64,000 bases of DNA. Origin: Anthostomella pinea (lineage: Eukaryota; Ascomycota; Sordariomycetes; Xylariales; Xylariaceae). Below the pieces are notes generated by a model. The model saw nothing but the letters and a program-made list of their open reading frames with translations, ran no database searches and was not told the origin of the DNA. The first letter of the stretch is position 1; the number at the start of each line of letters is the position of its first letter. The stretch covers positions 8,742,001 through 8,806,000 of the forward strand of contig CAUWAG010000003.1 of the NCBI GenBank assembly GCA_963556695.1, given 5' to 3'. Shown piece after piece: positions 10,369 through 23,205 of this stretch. The translations under genes were made by a program, and so were the position numbers.

Positions 10369-13021
10369 CTTGCGATATCGTTCGTGTGAGATACCCGGGA
10401 GATGATTTATGGGTGGTTTCGTTTTGGCGGAGCGGCTGCTTTCTTCAGATTGTCGTCGTCAAGTGATTGGATTGATACGGTATTCTTGGGTTCTTATGCT
10501 ATGAAGGTGGGAAGAATGGTTGCCCTCAAGGTGTTATGGAGCTGGAGACGAGCCCTGTCTCATTGGGACTGTCGTATCCTCGGTTCAGAGCCGCCAATCC
10601 AAGGCTTTGGCCGGTTTCCTGGAGGCTTTGTTATTGCCTGGCTGTGCCTTTCGATGCTGTTGCTTGGCTGACATGTGATTTACGTCCTCACAGCAGCCCT
10701 ATGCCTGAGCAAGACAGTCATTATGATATACCCGAAATCCTGCCGTATATTGTGGCTCACTGGTCTATAAGTGGTCACTGTTAGAAAGATCCCGTCGAAG
10801 TAGCAATCTTCCTTCTTGATGAGGTCATCCCAACCCGCTCAGGTTAAGTGATTTGGCAAAGGGACTGCATTTGATGGGAATCTTTTGGGGGTCAACACGG
10901 CTTGCCTGGGTCCCATGAGCCCATAGTCCATAATCCAACGGCAGATTGTGCTCGCGCCAAAGTACCGCGTCACGACTCCGAACGCGTCTTGAGACGAAAC
11001 AAAGAGGGACACAAGCCATAATGCAGTGGTCAGCGCGATCCGCCATGCCATTGCCACCGAGACCTGAACCAGCAGTCCTGCTGCTCACCACTGACTTCCC
11101 CTTACTTGAAGCTGGTGTTTCCTTGCGCCTCCGTCATGGTTTTCGGAGTTCTGCCAAGAGTGCGCCTCAACTGAAACACAAATCCCGTCCGCTTGTGCTT
11201 GTTCGGTAGAGCTTCATTGCCATCAACGCCGGTAAGGCTATTGCGGACTTACACGATAACAGCACCTACCATTAACTGCAATGGCGGACGAGAGACTGGG
11301 AAGAATAATGGCTGGACCAACCACGAGACGCTCTTCAGAGTCCTAGGTCGTAGCATATCGAGGCGTTGTTGGCCACCGTCCCTAGCCGGACATGTACTGC
11401 AACGCCGAACACAATGACACGTTCATGGTCGCGCGAAGGCATACGCGCCAGGCGGCTTGACTGGGCATGGAGCATCTTGGCCGCGACTGTGTAGTCAAGG
11501 CCACGCATGTGATCGAAGACTGGCGAACTAGCGGCAACTAAGAAGGCCAGGAACGGCCGTCGAAGCGCCACGAGTAGTCCTTGACGTTTGGAGTCAGGAA
11601 GCTTAGATGATGCCGCTGGCCGCTTAGGTATGTTAGCCTTCCCAGCTTCGTCAAAGGCCGTCGAAAGACAACTTACAGCTGCGCCAGAGCTTGCTGACTT
11701 GTAGGAGCTGCTATAGGCGTGATTGTTGAGGAAGTCATCGTGCTGGAACGAGCGATACTGCTGTCATGTGAGCGAGAGACCCTTCCTTCACTGGAATGCA
11801 TTGTGCAAAGTGTTCGTGAGAAAGGCACGTCATCACCTACGCTCGGCTGTACATGATAATGCGATGATTTCATGATCTCCAGCCGTCGCCATATCGTGAC
11901 CCAAACGTGGAGTTGTGTGGAAGTAACTACCTTGTGGCTGCGACTTTGAAAGGGGGCGGTATTCCCTCTTTGTTTCCACGGATTATGAGGTCGATTTGTC
12001 GGCTTTAATAGATCGTCGGTCGTTTATAGAGCCTCGCCTCTCAAAGTCAACGGCCGCTAAACGCCATACGCGTCATTGTAGCAACGTGACGAGCCAGTCG
12101 GTGGCTACATGAAAGTGCACCAGAATGCCTACTCGCCCGGGGCCACCATATCCCCAAACTGGAAGATGAATGATAGCTTCAAATTCCTTGAATCTGGCTT
12201 GTGTCTTCAATAAAAAGGTGTAATAGCGAAAGCTTGGATGCCAATGGTTTTGGGAATGGAATAAAGTCATGGCTCATGAGGAGCCTTTGCATCGGAGCTT
12301 GGTGGCAGCTAATTTTGGCTGCCCCTGACCGAGTCCACGACCATTGGTCTTGTTGTACCTCCGATTCACCGTCGTCGAATTGAGGCGGTCGGCATGGGCC
12401 AGAGGGTATGAAGGTAGAGTATTGACTGCTGTTTTTTTTAACAACTTGCTCGGTACTGGTTCGAGGCCTTGGCAAACGTTGTCAGTCATACCGTGGTATC
12501 GTCGTTTCTGATGAGTTGGTGGATGTATTTCGTAGGAGGAACGAATCTCTAATAGAAAGCGGGGCCCTCCCCCACTTCACGGCTCTCCCGAATGCAGGGT
12601 CCGAGCGCCCAGGTTCTCTAGAGGCCCTAATGATCCCACTGTCGTCATTGGTGACTGACCGATGCCGGATTGGATGGAGTGACGGTTGTGACGGTGTGAC
12701 CAGGACATGGACTTCCATGCACCGCACCGGCGAAAAAAAGGGTCCCATGCGCATGGCATTGAGAGCACCAGCGCAAAATACCACCCATGCATCTAAGACA
12801 TGACCTGACTTTGACCTGCCTTGCCCTGCCGCCCACCACCCGCTCCTCTTCTTTCAACTGCCACACCTCCCGTTGCGCCCAGGTCCTCCCGTCTCCCAAC
12901 AGCTCCAAGATCTCCGCATTGCATCTTGCAGCTACCCTTTGCAGATTCAGGAATGATACCTCGGAGTACCAACTTGTCGTCCTCGTCAATAGTTGCAGTT
13001 CTTTGATCCCTACCACCCCCA
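10369..13021. other. Spacer with weak ORFs
   Basis: No recognisable gene. Minus-strand frames at 10839-11057 and 11335-11571 contain some hydrophobic text (MAWRIALTTALWLVSLFVSS) and could be fragments of a decayed membrane protein, but no family or splice model supports them. The last part is the promoter and pyrimidine-rich leader of the SAP30-domain gene. Confidence 0.4.
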
Positions 13022-13645
13022 ATGCCGCCAGCCAAGTCCAAGACGAGCCACGACGACGCAAAGTCGGAGACGGCGAGCGTCAAAAACCAGAATGGCCACG
13101 GTTCGAACAATCACCACCAGACGAACGGCAAGCTGCGGCGTGTTGCGAGCTCTACAGGATCGCAGCTCCGAGATGTAACCTCCGTCAACGGCAACGGCTC
13201 GACGACTGCGCCAGCAGCACCCGTGTCACAACCCACAACCGCTCCAGGGGTAAGCAACCACAGTTTTTCTGCAACAGCAACACGAATGTCTCAGGTCAGC
13301 TAACCTTTGGCGTCTCTCCAGCTCCAATGGTCCACGTTTGATCGAGACGTCCTGCACGACTACCGCCGCGAACACCGCCTCGACACCCCGACCGCCTTTG
13401 CCAACTCGTATCACCAGTGGGTGCTCTCACGACCGGGCATTGGCCTACGGTCGCCCACCATGGCGCGGAAACAAGAATACCGGCGGCAGAGCAAGGACGA
13501 CCTCGCGAAAGTGGTGCGGAAACATTTCAACGGCGTGGGCATCCAGGAGAACGACGCCATTGTCGGGTTTCTGCACAAGGTTAGAAACCCCGGCGTTGTC
13601 AAGAGGCGGAACAAGAACGCACCGCACTCGACCCCTCTGCCTTGA
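13022..13645 (+). CDS. SAP30-domain subunit of the Sin3/HDAC complex
   Basis: Exon 1 (13022-13249) and exon 2 (13322-13645) join at APG|LQWSTF, giving 183 residues. The first about 76 residues are low-complexity (Ser/Thr/Asn-rich with basic patches). The rest is the SAP30 Sin3-binding domain: LQWSTFDRDVLHDYRREHRL, TAFANSYHQWVLSRPGIG, then DLAKVVRKHFNG and ENDAIVGFLHKVRN. Family knowledge says this domain docks a corepressor subunit to the PAH repeat of Sin3 in the Rpd3-type histone deacetylase complex in the nucleus. The 72-nt intron has a GTAAGC donor, a CTAAC branch and a CCAG acceptor. The protein is intact and of normal size for fungal homologues. Confidence 0.85.
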
Positions 13646-15144
13646 CAGCAGTGCATCATGATTTGGGCGTATGGATTATGTTACGCTGGATTTCACGTAT
13701 ATACCACAATGCGTCCTCGGAGTTGCCCCGAGTATTTGCATACAGGCGCTTTCTGTTGCCTTGCATTCTGCATTTTCGGTCTGGAGTTTAGCGGCTGGGA
13801 GCGGTGGGACCCTCGACCACATCGCGGAGCAATTGGCACCGATGGTTGGGGTGGTTACCTCACCGACATGTTTTCAAAGGATATCCCACTACATATGAAC
13901 ATGACATGAATTCAAATAGCATAGACCGTATGTACCAGGGAATGGAAAAGAATATCACGATAGTCCCTAGAGCAGCATTTCGATGCATCGCAGATTGTCT
14001 TAAGCACTGATTTTGAATAGACTTTCGCGGCGTTTGGACCCGAGACTCTTCGCGCGGGAACGCGCCTCAAGACACTTTATCACCAACCTGGACTAGCACG
14101 ATTCTCATATCCTGCTAGCATCGACTTAAGACTCCGAGTTCAACCCGATCCTGTTTACGAATGGGTTGACAGTTTGACGAGCAATAGCTGAAGCCTTATC
14201 AGATCGAACAACTCTTTGGTGTAAGTGCTGCATTGGCATGAGAGGTGAAGCCTCTAAGTTCAGGTCACAGTGGGAAAGCATACATCGGCACCACATGTAT
14301 AGAGTCTCTACGCAGTCTAGTTGCTGGAATGGGTGAAATTTGTGGAAGCATCAGATACCGACGATTCGTCACCCAACGACTTGCTACCTCTGCTAGTTCA
14401 ATATCTGGAAATCAAGGTTTACAGGTCACTCTAACGATGCCTATGGTTCAATACTAGGGACACACTTACTCTTGATTTAATCCTCAAGCCGAGCTATTCC
14501 TGGTGCCAGGTACGGCAGGTACACCCCAGACGGCCTTTAACCTGCAAGTAATAGCATATAATAGGACTCTTGCTTCAAAATGATATCAGGGAAGCCAGCT
14601 AGATGAGTAGCTTTACACTGAGTGATGTAGCTAGACCTGTCACAAGTACAGACCTCCCTACCTAGATGAACAACCTCCACATCAAATCGTCAACATCCCC
14701 CCTTATACCTGACAAACTGTGATATGTACTCAAGGCCAAGTCAACATACCTTACCTCTGGTCGTTGAGTGGTGTTCGTTGTGGCAGTAGTTAGAGGTTAA
14801 CGTTATGACCTGGATAGCGAACTTACTGGGCGAGCCAATTGAACCAATCAAAGTGTAGTGAAAATGCCAATTAATAGTGCCAAGTGGTCGACTTCCACGC
14901 TACCGTTACGCCGTTACGTAGCCGTTACAGGGGGGCAGATTCTTGGAGAAGCTTCCCGTGTCGCTCTTAGCGCAACCCGAAAAAAAGTTCGGCATCATCG
15001 CGACACTCCTTGCCGTTCACCCAATTTCCAACTGCAGCTCCCGACGCGCCCGCACAAGCAAGATCGCCTGCGAACCGCCTATCGTCTGGTGTCATGAACG
15101 CTCCAGCCACCATCAGCTCGTCAAGGTGAATCATCGTCGTCGAG
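13646..15144. other. Spacer upstream of the mitochondrial DnaJ gene
   Basis: About 1.5 kb without a recognised gene. It contains three CCGTTAC copies near its right end, listed separately. No repeat family or tRNA was seen. Confidence 0.4.
14903..14928 (+). promoter_or_regulatory. Triple CCGTTAC motif upstream of MDJ1
   Basis: CCGTTAC occurs at 14903-14909, 14911-14917 and 14922-14928, about 215-240 bases before the MDJ1 start codon. Three copies within 26 bases are unlikely by chance and could be binding sites for a transcription factor. No factor is assigned. Confidence 0.35.
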
Positions 15145-16952
15145 ATGAATTCCAGTGTCATTACGAAGGCCGCGCTGCCCTCGCGCATGATTTCTCCTGC
15201 ACAGCTGTGTCGAAGACAGCGGTTACGAGACAACCTGACGCAGCGCGGCGCGCAAAGCAGCTCCATCTCGTCACTCTCAAATTCGAAAAGATCTAATGCA
15301 TCAGCTACGAGACCGGCTTGTCAGGCCGCCTTCAACCGACGAGTATGTGTGCCTTTCCAAGCTTCTCAAGACATACCTTCGCTAACTAGCTTGTTCTACA
15401 GTCCTTCCACGCCACACCGAACGTGCTCGCAATCAAGGACCCATACCAGGCACTAGGCGTAGGCAAATCCGCTTCGGCTTCCGAGATCAAGAAATCCTAC
15501 TACGGGTTGGCCAAGAAGTTTCATCCAGACACCAACAAGGACCCAACTGCTAAGGACAAGTTTGCCGAGATCCAGTCTGCATATGAGATCCTGTCAGACC
15601 CGAAGAAGAAAGAGCAGTATGATCAGTTCGGTGCTGCTGGGTTCGATCCCAACGGTGGACCTCAGCCTGGAGGTGGTGATCCATTTGGAGGAGGTCACCC
15701 CTTTTCGGGATTCGGTGGAGGGCAGGGCGGCTTTGGTGCCGGTATCAACTTCGACGACTTGTTCTCGGCGTTCACTGGCGGGCAAGGCAGCCCCTTTGGC
15801 GAAGGTGCAGGTGGCCGGCGAAGCGGCAGGAACCCCTTCGGACAGGAAATATTGGTTGGAGACAACATCGAGGTCCAAACGAGTATCTCGTTTATGGAGG
15901 CGGCAAAGGGCACAAGCAAAACGATCACGATACACCCCATGGTACCATGCCATACTTGCAGTGGAAGCGGTCTGAAGTCGGGTACCAAGCGGACGGAGTG
16001 TAAGACCTGTGGTGGCACAGGTGCGCAGGTGCACTTCATGACCGGCGGTTTCCAGATGGCTTCGACGTGTGGCACTTGCAAGGGCAAAGGCCAAGTAGCG
16101 CCTCGAGGATCAGACTGCAAGACATGCGCAGGCAACGGCGCCGTCAGGGAACGCAAGACGATCACCATCGAACTCCCCGCCGGCATTGAGGATGGCATGA
16201 AACTGCGAGTCGACGGAGAGGGCGACGCACCCATCACTGGCGGCGCTGCTGATCCGAATGCTCGAACCACCCGCGGAGACCTTTATGTCTCTGTTCGCGT
16301 TGCATCGGATCCCAAGTTCAAGCGATCAGGCTCTGATATTCTCTACACGGCTAGTATTCCGTTGACGACGGCATTGCTGGGCGGTGAAGTCACCATCCCT
16401 ACCCTAGATGGCCAAGTCAACCTCAAGGTCTCGACTGGCACGAATACCGGGGACAAGGTCACGCTGGGCGGCATGGGCATGAAGAAGCTTGGCGCACGAC
16501 GTGGCAATTCAGGGGATCTGAAAGTTGAGTTCCGCGTGGCCATGCCGAAGTATCTTTCCTCCAACCAGAGAACGATCCTGGAGATGCTGGCCGATGAGAT
16601 GGGCGACAAGACTGCAAAGCGAATTATGAATGTTAAGATGCCAGGGTAAGTGCCTATCCCATCTTCGACAATCTAATATCTACAAGAACTAACCCTTGTT
16701 GCTATAAGATCGCATGATGGATCCTCTTCCTCCTCTTCGTCGCCCAAGACAGCAACGAAAGACGATGACCCAGCAACACACAGGAACGAAGGGTTCCTAA
16801 AGTCGATGTGGCATAACCTGACGAACCATCCCGCGCATAAGAACATTACAGAGGAGTCAGCCACTGATCCGACGAAGCCTGGGGATGACACCGAAAAGAC
16901 CGAAAAGAAAGCTGAAGAGCCCAAGAAAGAGTCCGGCTCGGGCTCGAGTTGA
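15145..16952 (+). CDS. MDJ1: Mitochondrial type I DnaJ (Hsp40), Mdj1
   Basis: Exons 15145-15342, 15402-16645 and 16709-16952 give 561 residues. Residues 1 to about 70 are Ser/Arg-rich without acidic residues and end in RRSFHAT, a typical mitochondrial presequence. The J domain follows ([20 protein letters not shown]) with HPD at about 107-109, then a Gly/Phe-rich linker. The zinc-binding region at about 249-312 has four CxxCxGxG repeats ([32 protein letters not shown]), followed by the substrate-binding C-terminal domain. Family knowledge: it activates mitochondrial Hsp70 (Ssc1) in matrix protein folding. The third exon adds a Ser/Lys/Glu-rich tail. The introns are 59 and 63 nt. Confidence 0.95.
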
Positions 16953-18882
16953 GTCTGAGGCTTCCATATTATCCTGAACGAATGGCGAAAGCCGGGTCAG
17001 CTGAACATGTACCATATTGAAGTGACTAATACTGTACATCGTGAACATATCACACCTGTTTAGAGATAGAGATTGGGAATTGCATGGGGGTGCCGGTGTT
17101 GAGGATGGATCAGTGATCCTCGGGAGTCTTGCGCCAAAGCGACAGACAGGAAGACCGACTCGAGAGCGGCATACCTCCGTCGCCTCTCGACATTCCCGAA
17201 GAATTCCAGCTTCGGTAGAATGTTGTGTATGTTTGTATACTATTTCACCTAGTAACTTAGCAGGCAACTCTGGTAGTGTAAGGGCACTTAGGTAGTTGAT
17301 CGAGGCCACTCTCCTCAATTCTTGGAGATTTACAATCATGATCCATGACCAGGATCCGAATCATTGGGTTTTGTCCTACATGACCCTATCTGCCGTGCCC
17401 TACCTGTTTATATGCACCTGGTTCCTCATGCTCCAGGTGGCCGCAGAACTGGCCTCCTCTTCCCTGTTGGGCTGCGGTTGTAGGATGAGCCGCTACCACT
17501 ACCGCTGCCGCCGTAGGGTGTGTCAGACCTGGCCCTTGGGGATGGGGGCCGGGCGGAAAAGGTGTGGGAGGGAAGGGCGACCGTCTGGGCCTCCAAGTTA
17601 TTAGCCGCCGTGCAAGCATCTTGGTGAGCAACCCTGCAGAACTGGGTGTGAAGCGGCCCGACTGCCTAGCCAATGACGCATTCGGGAGCGGTTGCTGGTG
17701 CTGGTTTGGAGGTTGATTGGGATGAATTGGATATGCACAATTGGTCGGGGTTCTTTGCTCTGCTTTATAGTAAAGCTCAGGATCACGAGGCCTTTGGCTG
17801 ATATAGGAGGGGAGATATAGGAGAGGGGATATATAGGAGAGGAGAGCTAGGTTGGTGGGTTGGCCGTAGCTGAGTCTGAGTAGAGTTGGGTTGAGAAATG
17901 CCCAATATCAATGACAACTAAGGCGGTGAAGACCTGACCGACAGTTGCTGAGATGATTGAGGTTATAAATGCCCTCTTTAGGTACCAAAGCATCGGGCTC
18001 TGTTTCTATCATTGATCACAGGTCAGATCCTCTTGTAAGGTTAGCGTATACTAAACGTTGGAAGGCGGTGAGTGACTATAATCGAGCGCTTAGGATTTTG
18101 TTCAGTATGCTTACAGCAAAAGATATATAGAACTTATCCTTGCTAAGGAAGGTATGGATAATAACCCCGCCATGCCCACAGCGACCATCGGTCTGAAAGG
18201 GCGCCTAACACATGCAGACACACCACCTGCAACTCGGCGGCTAGCCCACCATCACCTGTAGGTGAAACCTAATTCTAATCCGACTTCGTGTCGCTCTTCT
18301 GCCCGGCCTTGGCCTCGCCTGTTCCATTTCATGCGCTTGAATTGTGATTTGTGAATACGCCGCGTGCTACCTGGTTTATGCGTCATCCACCTTGTCTACC
18401 TAGAGTTCCACGTTGCTGATGATCGTCATTCTTCAACGGACAATTGCGACGGGAACTTGAACCCTGGGTGCCCATCACCCGTCCAGCGGTCCGTCGCTGC
18501 TTGTCCCACCAATAACCACCGTCACCTCCGTCCGGCCACATCTCTAAGCGGTACCTCGCGTTGCGACTTTGCCTTTGAACGACAGCATGTTCCGCCAGGC
18601 ATCCAGTTACCAGACGAGCCAGCTTCGACCGAACTGATTTCGGTCCATCTTTTGTGCGCCGGTCATTCGCTCAGCCGAAATACTGCTACCTGATCAAGCG
18701 TCGTCACGGCTACCATCAGCATAGGGCATCCGACCCCACACGCCTCACCACCTTTCTCCAACCACACCTATACCCTCCCGACACCCCGACCACGCAGCCA
18801 TATGGGAAACTCCCACCGGCCGCTTCGAGGAATAGACCGCTAGAGTGCAGGCTCCTGGATGTTGTAAACAACGCAGCACATC
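16953..18882. other. Spacer between MDJ1 and BRO1
   Basis: About 1.9 kb without a recognised gene. Imperfect repeats of an AGGAGAGGGGATATAT-like unit occur at about 17805-17850. The final several hundred bases are the promoter and leader of BRO1. Confidence 0.4.
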
Positions 18883-21800
18883 ATGACGCAGACACCCATG
18901 ATATCTGTGCCTCTCAAGGCCACCAACGAGATCGACTGGATCACGCCGCTGAAGACCTACATCAGAGACACATACGGAGACGATCCGGAGAGGTATGCCG
19001 AAGAATGCGCCACCTTGAACCGGTTGCGACAGGACATGAGAGGGGCCGGGAAGGATAGTACAGCTGGGAGGGATCTGCTTTACCGGTACTACGGCCAGCT
19101 CGAGCTACTGGATCTGCGCTTCCCCGTCGACGAGCAGCACATCAAGATCGCCTTTACCTGGTATGTCTCAGCTTCCAGAACACCATATGCAGACGGCGCC
19201 CGGTTCTGACCTTGTTTTGCAGGTTCGATGCTTTCACCCATAAGTCGACAGCCCAATACTCGCTAGCGTTTGAGAAGGCCTCCATCATCTTCAACATCTC
19301 CGCCGTCCTATCCTGCCATGCCGCCTTCCAAGCCCGATCCGAAGAGTCGGGTCTCAAGATGGCCTACCACTCCTTCCAAGCCTCCGCCGGCATGTTCACC
19401 TACATCAACGAGAACTTCCTACACGCACCCTCGTCCGACCTGAGCAGAGAGACTGTCAAGACCCTCATACAGATAATGCTCGCGCAGGCTCAAGAGGTGT
19501 TTCTGGAGAAGCAAGTTGCCGACGGGAAGAAGGTAGGGCTATTGGCAAAGCTGTCCAGCCAAGCTGCATATCTATACCAGCAAGCCCTCGAAGGTACTCA
19601 AGAGAATGTCAACAATGCCATCTTCGAGAAGGTTTGGTTGCTCTTCACGCAAGTACGTATCAAAATGGTTCAGGAGAAGATACAGACAAGAGTAGACTAT
19701 AGTGGTGCTGACCGTCCCGCAGATCAAAGCCAGCCTGATGAGCTCGAACGCGCAGTACTACCAAGCCCTGGCTGATGAAGATGCGAATTCATATGGCGTT
19801 GCCGTCGCAAGACTTGCGGCCGCCGAGGTACAGGCCAAGGAAGCAAATAGGGTAGCCATCAACTTTCCCAATACGATGCCACCAAGCGCAAACTTGGGCG
19901 CCGACACTGGACTTTTGTTAACCGAGATTACGAAACGAAACCTGGCCACCATTCAGGACAAGTTGAAAGGTCTGATCAAGGACAACGACTACATATACCA
20001 CCAGACAGTTCCCGCAGAGGCCAGTCTTGCTCCTGTACCAAAGCTACCCGCCGCCAAGCCTATACCCGTGAATGAGTTGTATGCTGGCCAGGACATCCAA
20101 CGGATAACAGGCCCGGATTTGTTTTCGAAGATAGTGCCTTTCGCAGTCACCGAGTCTGCGAGTCTGTATGACGAAGAGAAGGCGAAACTGGTGCGCGCGG
20201 AGACCGAGCGGGTTGACCTGGCTAATAGCGAAATGGCTGCCAGCTTGGACTATCTCAGGTTACCGGGCGCGCTGCAGGTGCTTAAAGGAGGTGTTGACCA
20301 GGAGATTCTGCCGGACGAAGACTTTCGCACGTGGTGTGACGACGTTGCGGGACACGAGAATCCGATTTCAATATTTGACACATTACGGATAGATAAAGAT
20401 GCGATCGTGACCGTTCTGGACAGGAGCTCGAAGCAACTGGATATGGAAGAGAGCGTTTGCGAGAAAATGCGGTCCAAATACGAGAGTGAATGGACTCAAC
20501 AGCCCAGTACAAGACTCACCACTACTCTGAGGGGCAACATCCGGAATTACAAGGACGCGCTAGACGAAGCCGCCAAGAGTGATGGGCAACTATATACGAA
20601 GTTTCGGCATAACGAGCACGATTTCGAAGATATGCGGAACGCGGCTCAGACGGGCGAAGTTGATGCTCTCTTCCAAAGGGCTGTCAGCAAGGTCAGGTCG
20701 AAGTCGAGTAATACGAACAGTCCAGCGGTTGAACAGCCTAATCTGCTTGACGCCGATTTCGAAGATGGCATGCCAAGTGTTGCGCAGCAGATCAACCGCG
20801 TCGAGGACATACTCAAGAAGCTGAATCTGATCAAGAGAGAGCGCAACCAAGTGCTGAAAGATCTCAAGGAGAAGGTATTTCTAGCGCAATCATGAGTGTT
20901 TGGTGTAATATACTAACAGACTCCAGGCTCACAATGACGATATCTCACAAATCTTGATCTTGAACAAGAAGTCAATAGCAAATTATGAGAGCCAACTCTT
21001 CGAGTCCGAATTGGAGAAATTCCGGCCACATCAAAATCGGCTCCTGCAGGCAAATCATAAGCAGTCTTCCTTGATGAAGGAGCTTACGGCATCGTTCAAC
21101 AGTCTCCTTCAAGATAAGCGAGTGCGCTCGGAGCAAAGCAAGTATGAGGCTATTCAAAGGCAGAGGAGTTCTGTGGTCAACAGGTACAAGAGAGCATACC
21201 AAGAATTCTTGGATCTCGAGTCCGGCTTGCAGAGCGCCAAGAACTGGTACACGGAGATGAAGGAGACGGTGGACAGCCTCGAGAAGAATGTCGATACTTT
21301 TGTTAACAACAGACGATCGGAAGGCGCTCAGCTGCTCAGCCAGATTGAGCAAGAACTGGCTGCCAACAAGAGTTCCCAGGCCGAGGTTGAGCGTGAGCGA
21401 CTGCGCGGCTTGATGGAGCGGATGTCCATGGACCCCAATGCATCAACACCATCTCCGAATCCAGGGTCCAACCGTCATACCCCAGCTCCTCTGTCCTTCA
21501 ACAACAACACTCCACGCTACCCGCTGGCAAGCTTCGGTGGCCAATACCAAGTCCCGAACTCGCCACCTCCAAACCAAGCCAATTACCCCGGGTTTTCTAA
21601 TCCTCCGCCTAACAACCCCTACGCACTCGCACCGCAGCAGTCCTATACACACAACCCGCAACAACACACCCAGCAGTTTGGTCAGACTGCGGCTTACAAC
21701 CCCAGCAGTTGGGGACGCAACCCAGGCCCCGTGTCTCCACCGCCGACACAGACTAGTTTCGGACCTGGGGTTGGAGGTAGAGGGCCTGCTTCACCTCCGC

Positions 21801-22090
21801 CTAACCAGACCTCCTTTACCCCTAACCCCTATAGCACCTACGGAAACCCACAGGCGCAGCAACAGCAACCACAGCAGCAACCACAGCAACAGCACTACGT
21901 ACCTCCGGGCTTCGTACCACCCCCGCCTCCACCGGGGCCTCCGCCGCTAGGACCCCAGCAGACGATGCATTACTCTCAACAACAGGAGTACCCATACGGC
22001 GGGGGCGGTCCGCCGCAAAGCGCAGCTCCCAGGTCTTCACAACCACAGCAGTCGGGGGACCCGTGGGCTGGACTGAATGCTTGGAAGTAG
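18883..22090 (+). CDS. BRO1: BRO1-domain endosomal sorting protein
   Basis: Four exons (18883-19160, 19223-19652, 19723-20874, 20927-22090) give 1007 residues, close to the usual size. The BRO1 domain spans roughly 1-390 (ISVPLKATNEIDWITPLKTY; YYGQLELLDLRFPV; FDAFTHKSTAQYSLAFEKAS; NELYAGQDIQRITGPDLF). A coiled V-shaped domain follows to about 770. The tail is rich in Pro, Gln, Asn and Tyr with PPP and Q-Q runs. Family knowledge: Bro1 binds the ESCRT-III subunit Snf7 and recruits the deubiquitinase Doa4 during multivesicular-body sorting; fungal homologues include PalC/PalA relatives, but the V domain and tail favour Bro1. The last intron has a perfect TACTAAC branch site. Confidence 0.92.
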
Positions 22091-22884
22091 ATGTGGACGG
22101 TTCAGAGGTTGCTTTATTCAAGCTTGCGGAGGAACCTGCACTGTGAGGCCTGCGCAGATTCAAAAACCAATTTGTTCGCTGGTTGATGCTTCCTCAAGTG
22201 CCATTCATGCTCGTGAATACAATAGAGATACCAAATATCGATCTTGAGATGAGGCTATTGCTTGCTTGAATGTGGTTCTTTCGAAGCATTTGGGGTGCGT
22301 TTTGAAATTTCGTCTAGTAATTTGTCCACCGACCTTGACTTTTTTAGAGACGAACCGCTCGAGTCTTCTATGTCGTCTGATGCCGCTCCACTGAGGTAGC
22401 AAGCCAAGTCACCTATTCCAACGTGGCTATATAGGCATCCTAGTACCCTCCACAAGTGTAATTTGTGGTCAGGAATTGATACATGAATCTGCGCCTTTTG
22501 TAAAAAAAGGCAAGTATGCCACACATATTAGGAAGATCACTGTCAAGTCACCGTAGTCCCCGAACGCAGGTTTCTCATTGTGATGTATGACCGCTTCCCT
22601 CGCTTCGGCTTTTCAACGATTGAACAATGGCGGATGTTGAGTGAGGAGGAAAGCTGCAGTGCCGCCCGGTATGCCCTTGGACTTGGTGATGTTTATCGAC
22701 CTCGAGGTCGAACGCGTGCTGGTCGAGGCAAGAGATGCGTTTTATGGTAGCGTGCGCCTCGGGCCTGAGGCTATGTGCGTCAGGCACCGCTGAGCCGCTG
22801 GCGCGAGCGGACTCGGTGGTGTAGCCGAGAGGTTTGGGGAATTTGTTCGGCAACTGGACTGTCGAACGGAGATCTCTCATGAGA
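22091..22884. other. Spacer, no gene seen
   Basis: 3' flank of BRO1. It contains only weak frames on both strands; those on the minus strand at 22575-22910 may be the decayed continuation of the HET fragment next to it. Confidence 0.35.
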
Positions 22885-23205
22885 TCAGGCAGGCACCGAA
22901 GCCATCGCATTCTTGATGGGAACTAGATGGAGTTCCCCTAGGTTGCTGAGTCGCCAGATTTTGCACCAGGCTGATTCCGGGGCAGCTGCTGACTTGCGCG
23001 TGACGAAGTGACTTGCGAAGATTATATCCTTGCAATTCACGGCAATATCTTCGGATGAAACCTCTTCATCGGTCCATGTATGTGGTAGGATGGCATACTT
23101 TGGTAGGTCCTGACCACGAAGTCCAGCAGTCGTGTCTAGAAGTCGCAAAGAGCCGCGTCGATTCTCCTGAGCCGCGTCCGAATAGTGTAGGCGTCCACAT
23201 AACAC
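22885..23205 (-). pseudogene. HET-domain (heterokaryon incompatibility) N-terminal fragment
   Basis: The minus strand encodes SLRLLDTTAGLRGQDLPKYA followed by ILPHTWTDEEVSSEDI. This matches the conserved start of fungal HET domains (M-R-L-L-N/D-x ... Y-A-I-L-S-H-T-W ... E-E-V-x-x-x-D). The usual initiator Met before RLL is Leu, and His-Thr-Trp is kept. The downstream core motifs (the Trp-Ile-Asp-Thr-Cys block) are not found in any nearby frame. HET proteins act in non-self recognition between fungal individuals. This appears to be a decayed leftover of about 60-70 recognisable residues. Confidence 0.55.

Noticed and set aside
10839..11571. Hydrophobic minus-strand frames that might be a membrane protein
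   Set aside because: Two short frames could not be joined by a credible intron and match no family known to me.
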